In this document: positions 54,275-63,989 of the stretch, piece by piece
Layout: every line of letters begins with the position of its first letter
Numbering within the stretch: position 1 is the stretch's first letter
Assembly (NCBI RefSeq): GCF_009829075.1
Contig: NZ_WUQZ01000001.1
Coordinates: 1 to 64,000, forward strand
Source of the DNA: Sphingobacterium composti
Lineage (GTDB): Bacteria > Bacteroidota > Bacteroidia > Sphingobacteriales > Sphingobacteriaceae
Direction: 5' to 3'
Length of the DNA: 64,000 nucleotides
The notes under the pieces: model-generated
What the model was told of the DNA's origin: nothing
The model's database searches: none
The model's input: the letters and a program-made list of their open reading frames with translations, nothing else
Made by a program: the position numbers and the translations under genes

Positions 54275-55156
54275 CTAGAATTTGTAAGTGATACCAGCGC
54301 CTACAACTTGTTTAACTTGTAGCTTCGGGTCTTCACCTGCTTTTACACCATTCTCGAATGTTGGGATTTTGGTGTTGTCGTCATAGATTAATTGTACACC
54401 AGCATTTACGGTAATAAATTTATTTACTTTCATAAATAAGTTTGCTGTATAATCGATATCCACATTTTGAGGGTTTTCTAAGTAATTAGAATATAATCTC
54501 AAGATATTTTCAAATGCTACATTTTCCATGATGTCTTTTTTGTAGTAAGCATCTAATGAAGCACCGAACTCGAATCTTGATTTTGCGCCAGCATCCAATC
54601 CATATAATGTCTCGTCGATATCTGGATTCGTAACGAATACGAAACGAGCAGAAGCTGGTGATAAGTTGATTTTAAAATTATCCGATTCTTTGTAAGCCAT
54701 ACCAGGTCCAAAACTCAAATAAGCTGGAGAGAATCCTGAAGATGTCAATTCGCCATTACCACTTTCATCATATTTATAACCTTTCGCAAACTGTGTGTTG
54801 AAGTTTGTGAAGAATGTGTATAACCACTTATCAGTAAGTTGGTAGCCTAACAATGAATTTAAGGCAAATCTATCATCGTTCTTTCTCCAATCTGTTTCTT
54901 TTTGGAAAGTTTGACCATATGCAGCCAATACTTTATTGTCCCAGCTCCATTTATCTTTCTTGTAATTGAAATCGTAATTTAAGACTACATTTCCAGCGAA
55001 TGAGTTCACTCCCCCGGCAGCCCAGTTTGTAAATGAGCTTTGGTTAATAAGGAAAGTGTTTTCGCCTTTGATAGTCCAGTTTTTTGCAGTGTCTATTTGA
55101 GCAAATGCTGTGTTTGTAGAATATATCACTAATATTAGGAAAATGATTTTTCTCAT
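54275..55156 (-). CDS. DUF3078 domain outer-membrane protein
   Basis: 293 aa with a signal peptide (residues 1-19, ends A-F-A-Q). The rest is a run of amphipathic beta strands with aromatic ends (W-T-I-K-G-E-N-T-F-L-I-N-Q, F-T-N-W-A-A-G-G-V-N-S), ending in a terminal strand V-V-G-A-G-I-T-Y-K-F. This is the pattern of DUF3078 barrels of Bacteroidota. Substrate and partner are unknown. It is divergent from the ribosomal operon. Confidence 0.85.
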   Translation of the reverse strand: MRKIIFLILVIYSTNTAFAQIDTAKNWTIKGENTFLINQSSFTNWAAGGVNSFAGNVVLNYDFNYKKDKWSWDNKVLAAYGQTFQKETDWRKNDDRFALNSLLGYQLTDKWLYTFFTNFNTQFAKGYKYDESGNGELTSSGFSPAYLSFGPGMAYKESDNFKINLSPASARFVFVTNPDIDETLYGLDAGAKSRFEFGASLDAYYKKDIMENVAFENILRLYSNYLENPQNVDIDYTANLFMKVNKFITVNAGVQLIYDDNTKIPTFENGVKAGEDPKLQVKQVVGAGITYKF

Positions 55157-55367
55157 TGATTTAAATTTTTGTGCAAAAGTGTGATTTTTTATCCTAATGA
55201 TCAGCTCAGTGTTTATAATAGTTTTTGTTTTGTAGAAATAAACTTACACATTAATTGAATGCCGGGTATGAAATGACTATCTATTTCTGTTAATTAGAAC
55301 TATTTGAAATTATGATAATTCTAAAATGTTAAATTCTATAATTAAATGAAAAATAATCAGCTAATTA

Positions 55368-55398
55368 TTTGATAGTTATAAAAATCTTTGTACTTTTG
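55368..55398 (+). promoter_or_regulatory. Promoter of the S10/spc ribosomal operon
   Basis: TTTG (55368-55371), a 19-bp spacer and TACTTTTG (55391-55398) form a full consensus match. Transcription should start near 55403-55406. The remaining sequence 55157-55367 is A+T-rich with no recognised gene. Confidence 0.85.
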
Positions 55399-55399
55399 C

Positions 55400-55454
55400 A
55401 GTCCCTTATTGGGAAAAGTATGTCTTGAGCGAAGCCCTACTGCTTCGATGGACT
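55400..55454 (+). promoter_or_regulatory. Structured leader before rplC
   Basis: Three possible stems: AGTCC (55400-55404) with GGACT (55450-55454); TCCC/GGGA (55402-55405 with 55411-55414, in conflict with the first); and CGAAGC/GCTTCG (55430-55435 with 55442-55447). Its position suggests ribosomal protein autoregulation, which is not shown. The rplC start is 22 bp beyond. Confidence 0.45.
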
Positions 55455-55475
55455 TTAATTAATTTAATTTATAAC

Positions 55476-56093
55476 ATGTCAGGAATTATTGGTAAAAAAG
55501 TAGGAATGACCAGCCTGTTCAATGCTGAAGGGAAGAACATCCCTTGTACAGTAATCGAGGCTGGGCCGTGCGTGGTAACGCAGATACGTACGGTAGAGAA
55601 GGACGGTTATTCAGCTGTTCAACTTGGCTATGATGATGCTAAGGAAAAGAACACAACTGCTCCTCTTAAAGGACACTTCGCAAAAGCGGGAGTGGCTCCT
55701 AAGCGTAAACTAGTTGAATTCAAAACTTTCGAGGATGAGAAATCACTAGGTGACATCGTTGATGTAACTTTATTTGCTGAAGGCGAGTACGTAGACGTAG
55801 TTGGTACTTCAAAAGGTAAAGGTTTTCAAGGTGTGATGAAGCGTCACGGATTTGGTGGTGTAGGTGGTGCGACTCACGGTCAGCACAACAGACTACGTGC
55901 TCCAGGTTCTATCGGTGCAGCTTCATGGCCTTCACGTGTATTCAAAGGAATGCGCATGGCGGGTCGTACAGGTGGTGAGCGTGTAAAAGTTCAAAACTTA
56001 CAAGTATTGAAAGTTTATGCTGAGCAAAACCTAATCGTAGTTAGTGGCTCTATCCCAGGAGCTAAAGGTTCTTACGTAATCTTAGACAAATAG
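55476..56093 (+). CDS. rplC: 50S ribosomal protein L3
   Basis: 205 aa from ATG 55476 ([12 protein letters not shown]). An upstream GTG frame adds 17 residues and overlaps the leader hairpin. The central [11 protein letters not shown] and R-A-P-G-S-I-G-A-A blocks are family signatures. It binds 23S rRNA near the peptidyl-transferase centre and here is the first gene of the operon. Confidence 0.97.
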   Translation: MSGIIGKKVGMTSLFNAEGKNIPCTVIEAGPCVVTQIRTVEKDGYSAVQLGYDDAKEKNTTAPLKGHFAKAGVAPKRKLVEFKTFEDEKSLGDIVDVTLFAEGEYVDVVGTSKGKGFQGVMKRHGFGGVGGATHGQHNRLRAPGSIGAASWPSRVFKGMRMAGRTGGERVKVQNLQVLKVYAEQNLIVVSGSIPGAKGSYVILDK

Positions 56094-56098
56094 TAGTG

Positions 56099-56728
56099 AT
56101 GGAAGTTAAAGTATTAAATTTATCAGGTAAAGAAACAGGTGCCAAGGTGCAACTTCCTGAAACAGTTTTCGGTGTAACACCTAACGACCATGCGATCTAT
56201 TTGGATGTGAAACAATACTTAGCGAATCAACGCCAAGGTACTCACAAATCTAAACAACGTAATGAAATCGCGGGTTCAACTCGTAAATTACACAAACAAA
56301 AAGGTACTGGTGGTGCTCGTGCGGGTTCTATCAAATCTCCATTGTTTAATGGTGGTGGTCGTGTATTCGGTCCTCAACCTCGTGATTACTCGTTCAAATT
56401 GAACAAAAAATTGAAACAAGTAGCACGTAAATCAGCGTTGTCTTACAAAGCGCAAGAAAACAATGTATTAGTATTGGATGCTGTTAATTTTGACACAATC
56501 AAAACTAAAAACTATGTTGCTTTAGTAAACGCATTAAATGTAGCTGACGAAAAAACATTATTAGTTTTACCAGACTACAATAACAATGTTTATTTATCAA
56601 GCAGAAACTTAAAGAAAGCAAAAGTTGTAGTAGCAGCTGAGTTAAATACTTACGATGTATTGAACGCTACTAAATTATTGTTAACTACAGATTCTGTTAA
56701 AACTTTGGAGGAAGCATTAGCTAAGTAA
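56099..56728 (+). CDS. rplD: 50S ribosomal protein L4
   Basis: 209 aa. The conserved loop R-Q-G-T-H-K-S-K and G-T-G-G-A-R-x-G lines the exit tunnel. ATG at 56099 overlaps a GTG one codon earlier; the ATG is chosen. L4 is the known autoregulator of S10 operons in other bacteria. It lies 5 bp after rplC. Confidence 0.96.
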   Translation: MEVKVLNLSGKETGAKVQLPETVFGVTPNDHAIYLDVKQYLANQRQGTHKSKQRNEIAGSTRKLHKQKGTGGARAGSIKSPLFNGGGRVFGPQPRDYSFKLNKKLKQVARKSALSYKAQENNVLVLDAVNFDTIKTKNYVALVNALNVADEKTLLVLPDYNNNVYLSSRNLKKAKVVVAAELNTYDVLNATKLLLTTDSVKTLEEALAK

Positions 56729-56729
56729 T

Positions 56730-57020
56730 ATGGAGATTATTAAAAAACCTATCTTAACTGAGAAAGCTTCATTATTAACGGAAAAATTAAACCGTTATGC
56801 TTTCAAAGTAGATCATAGAGCAAACAAAATTCAGATTAAATCTGCTATCGAAGAAATGTTTGGTGTAACTGTAGTTGCAGTAAATACTTCAGTAGTAGCT
56901 GGTAAAGCAAAAAGCCGTTACACTAAAGCAGGATTCGTTTCTGGAAGAGCTCCTAAGTATAAAAAAGCCATCATCACAATTCAAGATGGTGAAACTATTG
57001 ACTTTTACAGTGTTATATAA
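56730..57020 (+). CDS. rplW: 50S ribosomal protein L23
   Basis: 96 aa, starting M-E-I-I-K-K-P-I-L-T-E-K-A. It has the family's N-terminal P-x-x-T-E-K and Y-x-F-x-V-D segments and sits at the tunnel exit, where it docks signal recognition particle and trigger factor. One base after rplD. Confidence 0.96.
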   Translation: MEIIKKPILTEKASLLTEKLNRYAFKVDHRANKIQIKSAIEEMFGVTVVAVNTSVVAGKAKSRYTKAGFVSGRAPKYKKAIITIQDGETIDFYSVI

Positions 57021-57027
57021 ATAAAAA

Positions 57028-57855
57028 ATGGCAGTTAAAAGATTCAGACCGGTTACCCCTGGTACTCGTTTCAGAGTAGGCGCAGACTATTCTGATGTTA
57101 CTACAAACGTTCCTGAAAAGTCGTTGGTAGTAGGAGCAAACAAAAGATCAGGTGGTCGTAACAAGACTGGTAAAATGACTATGCGTTATATCGGTGGCGG
57201 ACACAAGAAAGTTTACCGTATTATAGATTTCAAACGCGATAAAAAAGAAATCCCAGCAACAGTAGCTACTATCGAGTACGATCCAAACCGTACAGCACGT
57301 ATTGCATTATTGCACTACGCGGATGGTGAAAAACGTTACATCATCGCTCCTACAGGATTACAAGTTGGTATGACTGTGATTGCAGGTGAAAAAGTTGCTC
57401 CAGAAGTTGGTAATACATTACCATTAGCAAACATTCCATTGGGTTCTATCATCCACAACATCGAATTGAATCCTGGTCAAGGTGGTTCAATCGCTCGTTC
57501 GGCTGGTACTTACGCTCAATTGTCTGCTCGTGACGGTAAATATGCTATTATCAAATTGCCATCAGGCGAAGTTCGCATGATCTTATTGACATGTGTTGCG
57601 ACTATCGGTTCAGTATCAAATGCTGAGAAAGCTAACCAAGTGTTAGGTAAAGCTGGTCGTAAACGTCACTTAGGTCGTCGTCCTCGCGTTCGTGGTGTTG
57701 CGATGAACCCAGTTGATCACCCTATGGGTGGTGGTGAAGGCCGTACTTCGGGAGGTCACCCACGTTCTCGTACAGGTGTGTTAGCTAAAGGTTTCAAAAC
57801 ACGCTACAAAAAGAAAACATCGAATCGTTACATCATTGAAAGAAGGAAAAAATAA
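57028..57855 (+). CDS. rplB: 50S ribosomal protein L2
   Basis: 275 aa. Signatures [20 protein letters not shown] and the C-terminal K-K-K-T-S-N-R-Y-I. Needed for 30S-50S association and tRNA binding. Its stop codon overlaps the rpsS start by one base (TAATG). Confidence 0.98.
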   Translation: MAVKRFRPVTPGTRFRVGADYSDVTTNVPEKSLVVGANKRSGGRNKTGKMTMRYIGGGHKKVYRIIDFKRDKKEIPATVATIEYDPNRTARIALLHYADGEKRYIIAPTGLQVGMTVIAGEKVAPEVGNTLPLANIPLGSIIHNIELNPGQGGSIARSAGTYAQLSARDGKYAIIKLPSGEVRMILLTCVATIGSVSNAEKANQVLGKAGRKRHLGRRPRVRGVAMNPVDHPMGGGEGRTSGGHPRSRTGVLAKGFKTRYKKKTSNRYIIERRKK

Positions 57856-58121
57856 TGGCTCGTTCAATTAAAAAAGGTCCTTACATCGATCACAACTTAG
57901 AAAGAAAAGTTCTTTCTCAGAATGAAACAAACAAAAAATCAGTTATCAAAACTTGGTCTCGTAGATCAATGATTTCACCTGATTTTGTTGGCCATACCTT
58001 CGCAGTGCACAACGGGAATAAATTTATTCCGGTTTATGTAACAGAAAATATGGTTGGTCACAAGCTTGGTGAATTTGCGCCTACGCGTACATTCAAAGGC
58101 CACGCAGAAAAGAAAAAATAA
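57855..58121 (+). CDS. rpsS: 30S ribosomal protein S19
   Basis: 88 aa, [12 protein letters not shown], with [10 protein letters not shown] and [13 protein letters not shown]. It binds the 16S head with S13. Overlaps rplB by one base. Confidence 0.97.
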   Translation: MARSIKKGPYIDHNLERKVLSQNETNKKSVIKTWSRRSMISPDFVGHTFAVHNGNKFIPVYVTENMVGHKLGEFAPTRTFKGHAEKKK

Positions 58122-58127
58122 TAGGTA

Positions 58128-58559
58128 ATGGAAGCAACAAAAAAAGTTAAGAAGTCTGTACTTATCAGACAACGCAAAGAGCAGGCAAAAGCTCAAACAG
58201 GAGGAGCTTCTACTGCCAAATTATTGAATTGCCCTACTTCACCACGTAAAATGCGTTTAGTAGTGGATCTGATCCGTGGCGAGAAAGTAGAGAACGCTCT
58301 TTACATTCTAAAACATTCAAGCAAAGAGGCAGCAGCTCGCGTAGAGAAATTGTTATTGTCTGCAATCAAAAACTGGGAAACTAGCAACGAAGGTGCATCT
58401 GTGGCAGACAGCGCATTATTCGTAAAAGAAGTATCAGTAGGTGGTGGTCGTCAATTGAAAAGATTACGTCCAGCTCCACAAGGTCGTGGATACAGAGTAC
58501 GTAAACGCTCAAACCACGTGACTTTGGTAGTAGATAGTTTAAATAACGTTAACAACTAA
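58128..58559 (+). CDS. rplV: 50S ribosomal protein L22
   Basis: 143 aa with the usual C-terminal [16 protein letters not shown] and a Bacteroidota-type N-terminal extension rich in lysine. It reaches the exit tunnel. 6 bp after rpsS. Confidence 0.96.
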   Translation: MEATKKVKKSVLIRQRKEQAKAQTGGASTAKLLNCPTSPRKMRLVVDLIRGEKVENALYILKHSSKEAAARVEKLLLSAIKNWETSNEGASVADSALFVKEVSVGGGRQLKRLRPAPQGRGYRVRKRSNHVTLVVDSLNNVNN

Positions 58560-58570
58560 TTTATTATAGA

Positions 58571-59368
58571 ATGGGACAAAAAGCAAATCCAATAGGTAGC
58601 AGATTAGGAATCATCAAAGGATGGGATTCTAACTGGTTCGGCGGAAAGAACTATTCCGATAAATTAGTTGAAGACCATAAAATCAGAAAATATCTTTCTG
58701 TACGTATCGCAAAAGGTGGCGTAGCTAAAGTTGTTATTGAAAGAACTTTAAAACGCATCACTGTAACTATTCACACGGCTCGTCCAGGAATCGTTATCGG
58801 TAAAGGTGGTCAAGAGGTTGACAAGATCAAAGAAGAGTTAAAGAAATTGACTAAAAAGGATGTTCAAATCAACATCTTCGAGATCAAACGTCCAGAATTA
58901 GATGCTAAATTAGTAGCTGAAGGTGTAGCTAAGCAATTAGAAGCTCGTATTTCATTCCGTCGTGCAATGAAAACTTCTATCGCTTCTACAATGCGTATGG
59001 GCGCGGAAGGTATCAAAATCATGTGTTCAGGTCGTCTTGGTGGTGCTGAGATGGCTCGTACTGAGCAATACAAAGAAGGAAGAACTCCTCTACACACATT
59101 GCGTGCTGATATCGACTACGCTTTAGCAGAAGCTTTAACTACTTACGGTAAAATTGGTATCAAAGTATGGATCTGTAAAGGTGAAGTATACGGTAAACGT
59201 GACTTATCTCCTAACATTGGTCAAACTTCTAACACGAAAACTCGTGGCGGTAACGAAGGCGGTGATCGTCGTGACAACCGTGGAGGTAATAACCGTGGTG
59301 GCCGTCGTGATAACAATAACCGTGGTGGAAACCGTGGCGGACAAAACCGTGGTGCTAAAAAAGATTAA
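58571..59368 (+). CDS. rpsC: 30S ribosomal protein S3 with Arg/Gly-rich tail
   Basis: 265 aa. The KH domain has [10 protein letters not shown] and the core ends near residue 215. The last about 45 residues are repeats of R-G-G, N-R-G-G and R-R-D-N-N, giving a low-complexity RGG tail that is longer than in enterobacterial S3. Such tails occur in other Bacteroidota but vary in length. It binds 16S rRNA at the mRNA entry. Confidence 0.96.
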   Translation: MGQKANPIGSRLGIIKGWDSNWFGGKNYSDKLVEDHKIRKYLSVRIAKGGVAKVVIERTLKRITVTIHTARPGIVIGKGGQEVDKIKEELKKLTKKDVQINIFEIKRPELDAKLVAEGVAKQLEARISFRRAMKTSIASTMRMGAEGIKIMCSGRLGGAEMARTEQYKEGRTPLHTLRADIDYALAEALTTYGKIGIKVWICKGEVYGKRDLSPNIGQTSNTKTRGGNEGGDRRDNRGGNNRGGRRDNNNRGGNRGGQNRGAKKD

Positions 59369-59390
59369 TTAATAACAAGATTTAAAATTG

Positions 59391-59408
59391 TCCCGACGAG
59401 GGTCGGGA
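59391..59408 (+). other. Intercistronic hairpin between rpsC and rplP
   Basis: A 7-bp stem TCCCGAC/GTCGGGA with a four-base loop. The A-run after it is on the wrong side for intrinsic termination of this strand, so a processing or stability element is more likely. Confidence 0.6.
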
Positions 59409-59424
59409 TTAAAAAAATACGAAC

Positions 59425-59847
59425 ATGTTACAGCCAAAAAGAACGAAGTTCAGAAAGATGCAAAAAGGCCGTATGAAAGGTAATGCTTCTCGTGGAGCAG
59501 AATTAGCTTTCGGTTCTTTCGGTATCAAATCAATGGAAGAAGCATGGATCACTAGCCGTCAAATCGAGGCAGCTCGTATCGCGGTAACACGTTTTATGAA
59601 ACGTGAAGGTCAAGTATGGATCCGTATCTTCCCTGACAAACCGGTTACTAAAAAGCCTGCAGAGGTACGTATGGGTAAAGGTAAAGGTGCTCCTGAATAT
59701 TGGGTAGCAGTAGTAAGACCAGGCCGTATGTTATTCGAAGCAGAAGGTGTATCTTTAGAAATTGCTAAAGAAGCTTTACGCCTTGCAGCTCAAAAATTAC
59801 CGGTACAAACTAAGTTTGTAATACGTAGAGACTACGTTGAAGCATAA
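59425..59847 (+). CDS. rplP: 50S ribosomal protein L16
   Basis: 140 aa. [15 protein letters not shown] and [12 protein letters not shown] are diagnostic. It binds near the A-site tRNA. The 56-bp gap before it holds a hairpin. Confidence 0.97.
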   Translation: MLQPKRTKFRKMQKGRMKGNASRGAELAFGSFGIKSMEEAWITSRQIEAARIAVTRFMKREGQVWIRIFPDKPVTKKPAEVRMGKGKGAPEYWVAVVRPGRMLFEAEGVSLEIAKEALRLAAQKLPVQTKFVIRRDYVEA

Positions 59848-59873
59848 AAATCGTTGGTAATGTCAATAGTTTA

Positions 59874-59898
59874 GCCTCTCGACCGTTACTCGAGAGGC
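59874..59898 (+). other. Intercistronic hairpin between rplP and rpmC
   Basis: A 9-bp stem GCCTCTCGA/TCGAGAGGC with a seven-base loop and no T-run. The rplP-rpmC gap is 95 bp, longer than others in the operon. Confidence 0.6.
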
Positions 59899-59942
59899 AT
59901 CATAAAAACAGAATTGATAACCCAGCATTAACACTGAACACA

Positions 59943-60161
59943 ATGAAAAATTCAGAAATCGTAGAATTAACAACAGACGCTTTAGCAGCTAAATTAGTTG
60001 AAGAAAAAGCGGCGTTAAACAAATTAAAATTTGCACATGCTGTTTCTGCTTTAGAAAACCCTAACGTTTTAAAAGCAGCTCGCAAAAATATCGCTCGTAT
60101 CTCTACTGAGATTTCTAAGCGTAAAAATGCAGCAAAATCTGAAACAGCCGCTGAGGCATAA
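59943..60161 (+). CDS. rpmC: 50S ribosomal protein L29
   Basis: 72 aa, helical, with L-x-F-A-H-A-x-x-x-L-E-N-P and R-K-N-I-A-R-I. Slightly long at the C-terminus (A-K-S-E-T-A-A-E-A). It sits next to L23 at the tunnel exit. Confidence 0.93.
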   Translation: MKNSEIVELTTDALAAKLVEEKAALNKLKFAHAVSALENPNVLKAARKNIARISTEISKRKNAAKSETAAEA

Positions 60162-60175
60162 AAATTAAAGTCGAA

Positions 60176-60430
60176 ATGGAAAGAAATTTAAGAAAAACAA
60201 GAATCGGCTTAGTAGTGAGCAACAAGATGGACAAATCTATCGTAGTAGCTGTTGAACGTAAAGTAAAACACCCTATCTATGGTAAATTCGTTAAGAAAAC
60301 TACTAAATTCAAAGCTCATGACGAAACTAATACCTGCGGTATCGGCGATACGGTATTAATCATGGAAACTCGTCCGCTGAGTAAAACAAAGAACTGGAGA
60401 TTAGTTGAAATAATAGAAAGAGCTAAATAA
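60176..60430 (+). CDS. rpsQ: 30S ribosomal protein S17
   Basis: 84 aa. R-K-T-R-I-G[13 protein letters not shown] and R-P-L-S-K-T-K match S17. It binds helix 11 of 16S rRNA. Confidence 0.96.
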   Translation: MERNLRKTRIGLVVSNKMDKSIVVAVERKVKHPIYGKFVKKTTKFKAHDETNTCGIGDTVLIMETRPLSKTKNWRLVEIIERAK

Positions 60431-60431
60431 C

Positions 60432-60800
60432 ATGGTACAACAAGAATCAAGACTAAATGTAGCTGACAACAGCGGTGCTAAAGAAGTTTTAGTAATCCGT
60501 GTGTTGGGCGGTACGCGCAAGCGTTATGCATCAATCGGTGATAAGATTGTTGTATCTGTAAAGAGCGCTATGCCTTCAGGAAACGTTAAAAAAGGATCAG
60601 TTTCTAAAGCAGTAGTAGTACGTACGAAAAAAGAAATCCGTCGTAAAGATGGTTCTTATATTCGTTTCGATGACAACGCTGCAGTATTATTAAATAATAA
60701 TGATGAACCTCGTGGAACACGTATTTTCGGCCCAGTAGCTCGTGAATTACGTGAGAAACAGTTCATGAAGATTGTATCACTAGCACCGGAGGTTTTATAA
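60432..60800 (+). CDS. rplN: 50S ribosomal protein L14
   Basis: 122 aa, [17 protein letters not shown], with [14 protein letters not shown]. At the 30S interface. One base after rpsQ. Confidence 0.98.
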   Translation: MVQQESRLNVADNSGAKEVLVIRVLGGTRKRYASIGDKIVVSVKSAMPSGNVKKGSVSKAVVVRTKKEIRRKDGSYIRFDDNAAVLLNNNDEPRGTRIFGPVARELREKQFMKIVSLAPEVL

Positions 60801-60802
60801 TT

Positions 60803-61144
60803 ATGGCACAAAAAACAAAAACAACTCACAAAATCAAAATTAAAAAAGGTGATTTAGTGAAAGTTATCGCTGGTAACTCTAAAGGTGTTCAAGGAAAAGT
60901 ATTGCAAGTTTTAGTGGATGCAAATAGAGCTATCGTTGAAGGCGCTAACAAAGTAAAAAAACACACTAAACCTAGCGCAGCTAATCCTCAAGGTGGTATT
61001 ATCGAGAAAGAAGCTGCAATCAACATCTCAAACTTAGCTTTGATCGATCCTAAAACAGGAGCTCCTACTCGCGTAGGTCGCAAAGTTAATGCAGATGGCA
61101 AAATTGTTCGTTACGCTAAAAAATCAGGGGAGGAAATTAAATAA
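60803..61144 (+). CDS. rplX: 50S ribosomal protein L24
   Basis: 113 aa with a KOW motif ([15 protein letters not shown]). An assembly initiator that binds near the 5' end of 23S rRNA. Its final base overlaps the rplE start. Confidence 0.96.
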   Translation: MAQKTKTTHKIKIKKGDLVKVIAGNSKGVQGKVLQVLVDANRAIVEGANKVKKHTKPSAANPQGGIIEKEAAINISNLALIDPKTGAPTRVGRKVNADGKIVRYAKKSGEEIK

Positions 61145-61713
61145 TGACTTACGTACCAAGATTAAAAGCGAAATATGCGGAAGAAATCCGTACAGCGCTT
61201 AAAGAAAAATTCCAGTATAAAAGCGTTATGCAAGTTCCGAAACTTGAGAAAATAGTTGTATCACAAGGTATCGGTGCTGCTACAGCAGATAAAAAATTAA
61301 TCGATAACGCTATCGCTGAATTAACATTGATCACTGGTCAGCAAGCAGTTGCTACTAAATCAAAAAAGGATATCTCTAACTTCAAACTTCGTAAAGGAAT
61401 GCCAGTTGGTGCTCGTGTAACATTACGCGACAACAATATGTACGAATTCTTAGACCGTTTGATCGCAGTATCTTTGCCTCGTATCCGTGATTTCCGTGGT
61501 ATCAATGACAAAGGTTTTGACGGAAGAGGTAACTACAACTTAGGTATCACAGAGCAAATCATCTTTCCAGAGATCAATATTGACAAAATCAATAAGATCG
61601 CTGGTATGGATATCACTTTCGTGACTTCTGCTGGAAACGATATCGAAGCTTTGGAGTTATTAAAGCAATTCGGTTTACCATTCAAAAATCAAAATTCGAA
61701 CAACAATGGCTAA
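61144..61713 (+). CDS. rplE: 50S ribosomal protein L5
   Basis: 189 aa, about 10 longer at the C-terminus (N-Q-N-S-N-N-N-G) than the common length. It has [15 protein letters not shown] and R-D-F-R-G-I. It binds 5S rRNA. Its last 8 bp overlap the rpsN start. Confidence 0.97.
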   Translation: MTYVPRLKAKYAEEIRTALKEKFQYKSVMQVPKLEKIVVSQGIGAATADKKLIDNAIAELTLITGQQAVATKSKKDISNFKLRKGMPVGARVTLRDNNMYEFLDRLIAVSLPRIRDFRGINDKGFDGRGNYNLGITEQIIFPEINIDKINKIAGMDITFVTSAGNDIEALELLKQFGLPFKNQNSNNNG

Positions 61714-61975
61714 AGAAGGATTAAAAGCACGCGAAGTTAAACGTCAAAAATTAGTTGCTAAATATGCAGCTAAACGTGCAGCTCTTAAAGAAGCTGGAGA
61801 CTACGCAGGATTAGATAAATTACCTAAAAATGCTTCTCCTGTTCGTTTGCACAATCGTTGTAAATTAACAGGTCGTCCTAAAGGATATATGCGTCAATTT
61901 GGTATCTCTCGTGTTACTTTCCGTGAGATGGCACTTGATGGCAAGATCCCAGGGGTTACAAAAGCTTCTTGGTAA
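61706..61975 (+). CDS. rpsN: 30S ribosomal protein S14 (zinc-free type)
   Basis: 89 aa ending K-A-S-W, with [12 protein letters not shown]. The four-cysteine zinc knuckle of the short S14 type is absent, so this is the long C-minus form. Overlaps rplE by 8 bp. Confidence 0.96.
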   Translation: MAKEGLKAREVKRQKLVAKYAAKRAALKEAGDYAGLDKLPKNASPVRLHNRCKLTGRPKGYMRQFGISRVTFREMALDGKIPGVTKASW

Positions 61976-61998
61976 TCAAGAAAAAATAACTATTTTTG
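61969..61998 (+). promoter_or_regulatory. Possible internal promoter before rpsH
   Basis: TTG (61969-61971), a 19-bp spacer and TATTTTTG (61991-61998) match the -7 consensus and the TTG core of the -33. It lies in the 142-bp gap between rpsN and rpsH, just before a strong hairpin. Confidence 0.5.
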
Positions 61999-62031
61999 CC
62001 CGGATAAGTCTGAAATAAGACTTATCAGGGC
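61998..62031 (+). terminator. Hairpin in the rpsN-rpsH gap (terminator or leader structure)
   Basis: Stem GCCC-x-GATAAGTCT with its complement across one mismatch (13 pairs) and a six-base loop, followed by TTTT. It could stop part of the upstream transcript, or form in the leader of an internal transcript. Confidence 0.55.
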
Positions 62032-62117
62032 TTTTGCATTGCAATTTTTTTATTAACAGACAGTAGGTCTTGTGTTCAAATGAGCATTGGAAACCATTGT
62101 CACAATATTTTTACATA

Positions 62118-62516
62118 ATGAATACAGATCCAATAGCGGATTACCTTACACGAGTAAGGAATGCCATTAAGGCCAACCACAGGGTTGTTGAAATTCCTGC
62201 ATCGAACCTGAAAAAAGAAATCACAAAAGTTCTTTTTGACAAAGGTTACATTGCTAATTACAAATTCGTAGAAGAAGGACCTCAAGGTTCTATCAAAATT
62301 GCGTTGAAGTATAACCCAATTAGCAAAGTACCGGCTATTCGCACTTTGACACGTGTGAGTAAACCTGGTTTAAGAAAGTATGCAAGTGTTGACAACATGC
62401 CTCGCGTTTTGAATGGTTTGGGTATCGCTATCTTGTCTACATCTAAAGGTGTTATGACAGATAAAGAAGCTCGCTTACAAAATGTGGGTGGTGAGGTTTT
62501 ATGTTACGTTTATTAA
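62118..62516 (+). CDS. rpsH: 30S ribosomal protein S8
   Basis: 132 aa from ATG 62118 ([16 protein letters not shown]); a longer frame adds 16 non-conserved residues. The C-terminal S-T-S-K-G-V-M-T-D and G-G-E-V-L-C-Y-V are diagnostic. S8 autoregulates spc operons in some bacteria. Confidence 0.97.
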   Translation: MNTDPIADYLTRVRNAIKANHRVVEIPASNLKKEITKVLFDKGYIANYKFVEEGPQGSIKIALKYNPISKVPAIRTLTRVSKPGLRKYASVDNMPRVLNGLGIAILSTSKGVMTDKEARLQNVGGEVLCYVY

Positions 62517-62539
62517 TCTAGGAAAAAAAACACGAAGAA

Positions 62540-63094
62540 ATGTCAAGAATTGGAAAAGCACCTATCGCTATTCCTGCGGGAGTAACGGTGACTGTATCAG
62601 ATAAGAATCTGGTAACAGTAAAAGGTCCTAAAGGTGAACTATCACAACAAGTAGACAGCGACATTACGGTTAAGGAAGAAGATGGTAACATCGTTGTAAC
62701 TCGCCCTACTGAACAAAAGAAACACAAAGCATTACACGGTTTATACCGCTCACTATTGAATAATATGGTGATTGGTGTTACTGAAGGTTACAAAACTACG
62801 CAAGAGTTAGTTGGTGTAGGTTACCGTGCTGCAAACACTGGTAATACATTAGAGTTAACTTTAGGTTTCTCTCACCAGATCGTTTTTGTATTGCCAAAGG
62901 AAATTACAGTTACAACTACTGCTGAAAAGGGTAAAAACCCTACTATTACTTTAGAGTCTGTAGACAAGCAATTGATCGGACAAGTAGCAGCGAAAATTCG
63001 CAGCTTCCGCGCTCCAGAGCCTTATAAAGGTAAAGGTATCAAGTTTGCGGGTGAAGTATTAAGAAGAAAAGCAGGTAAATCAGCTAAAAAATAA
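62540..63094 (+). CDS. rplF: 50S ribosomal protein L6
   Basis: 184 aa. [17 protein letters not shown] and the C-terminal P-E-P-Y-K-G-K-G-I. It sits near the factor-binding site. Confidence 0.97.
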   Translation: MSRIGKAPIAIPAGVTVTVSDKNLVTVKGPKGELSQQVDSDITVKEEDGNIVVTRPTEQKKHKALHGLYRSLLNNMVIGVTEGYKTTQELVGVGYRAANTGNTLELTLGFSHQIVFVLPKEITVTTTAEKGKNPTITLESVDKQLIGQVAAKIRSFRAPEPYKGKGIKFAGEVLRRKAGKSAKK

Positions 63095-63099
63095 TAACC

Positions 63100-63453
63100 A
63101 TGGCAGGAAGTAAAACATCTCGCAGAGAGCGAATCAAACAAGGAATTAGAAAAAACCTTGCTGGCACAACTGAGCGTCCTCGTTTATCAGTTTTTAGATC
63201 TAATAAAGGAATCTACGCGCAAGTTATCGACGATACTACAGGTAAAACTTTAGCTGCAGCTTCAAGCTTATCTAAAGATTTCGTAGCATCAGGTAATAAA
63301 GTAGAGCAATCTAAAGCTGTAGGTAAATTGGTAGCTGAGAAAGCTGTTGCAGCAGGTATTAGTAAAGTAGTTTTTGACCGTAATGGGTACTTATACCATG
63401 GCCGTGTGAAATCATTGGCAGAGGGTGCTCGCGAAGGCGGTTTAGACTTTTAA
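63100..63453 (+). CDS. rplR: 50S ribosomal protein L18
   Basis: 117 aa with [11 protein letters not shown] and [13 protein letters not shown]. It binds 5S rRNA. 5 bp after rplF. Confidence 0.97.
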   Translation: MAGSKTSRRERIKQGIRKNLAGTTERPRLSVFRSNKGIYAQVIDDTTGKTLAAASSLSKDFVASGNKVEQSKAVGKLVAEKAVAAGISKVVFDRNGYLYHGRVKSLAEGAREGGLDF

Positions 63454-63465
63454 TCAAGAAAGATA

Positions 63466-63984
63466 ATGGCATTAAGCAATATTAAAAGAGTAAAATCAAG
63501 CGAAATTGAATTAAAAGATCGCTTAGTAAGCATCCAACGCGTAGCGAAAGTAACTAAAGGTGGTCGTACTTTTAGCTTCTCAGCTATTGTAGTTGTTGGT
63601 GATGAAAACGGTATCGTTGGTTACGGTTTAGGTAAAGCTAAAGAGGTTACTGAAGCTATCACGAAAGGTATCGATGACGCTAAGAAAAATTTGGTAAAAG
63701 TTCCTATAATTAATGGAACTGTACCTCACGAGCAATATGGTAAATTCTCAGGTGGTTCAGTATTGATCAAACCAGCTGTAGATGGTACTGGAGTTTTAGC
63801 AGGTGGTGCAATGCGCGCTGTATTGGAATCTGCTGGTATCAAAGACGTATTAGCTAAATCATTAGGATCATCAAACCCACACAACGTAGTGAAAGCAACT
63901 ATTACTGCATTAGCAAGCATGCGTGATGCATATACAGTAGCTCAACACCGCGGTGTCGATTTAAATAAAGTATTTAACGGTTAA
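63466..63984 (+). CDS. rpsE: 30S ribosomal protein S5
   Basis: 172 aa. It has [10 protein letters not shown] and [12 protein letters not shown]. It acts in translational accuracy; residues in the N-terminal loop (V-T-K-G-G-R) are where spectinomycin-resistance changes occur in other species, and here they look wild-type. Confidence 0.97.
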   Translation: MALSNIKRVKSSEIELKDRLVSIQRVAKVTKGGRTFSFSAIVVVGDENGIVGYGLGKAKEVTEAITKGIDDAKKNLVKVPIINGTVPHEQYGKFSGGSVLIKPAVDGTGVLAGGAMRAVLESAGIKDVLAKSLGSSNPHNVVKATITALASMRDAYTVAQHRGVDLNKVFNG

Positions 63985-63989
63985 TTATC

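Noticed and set aside
59391-59408. Intrinsic terminator between rpsC and rplP
   Set aside because: No T-run on the transcribed side and the operon continues; listed as a hairpin of unknown role.
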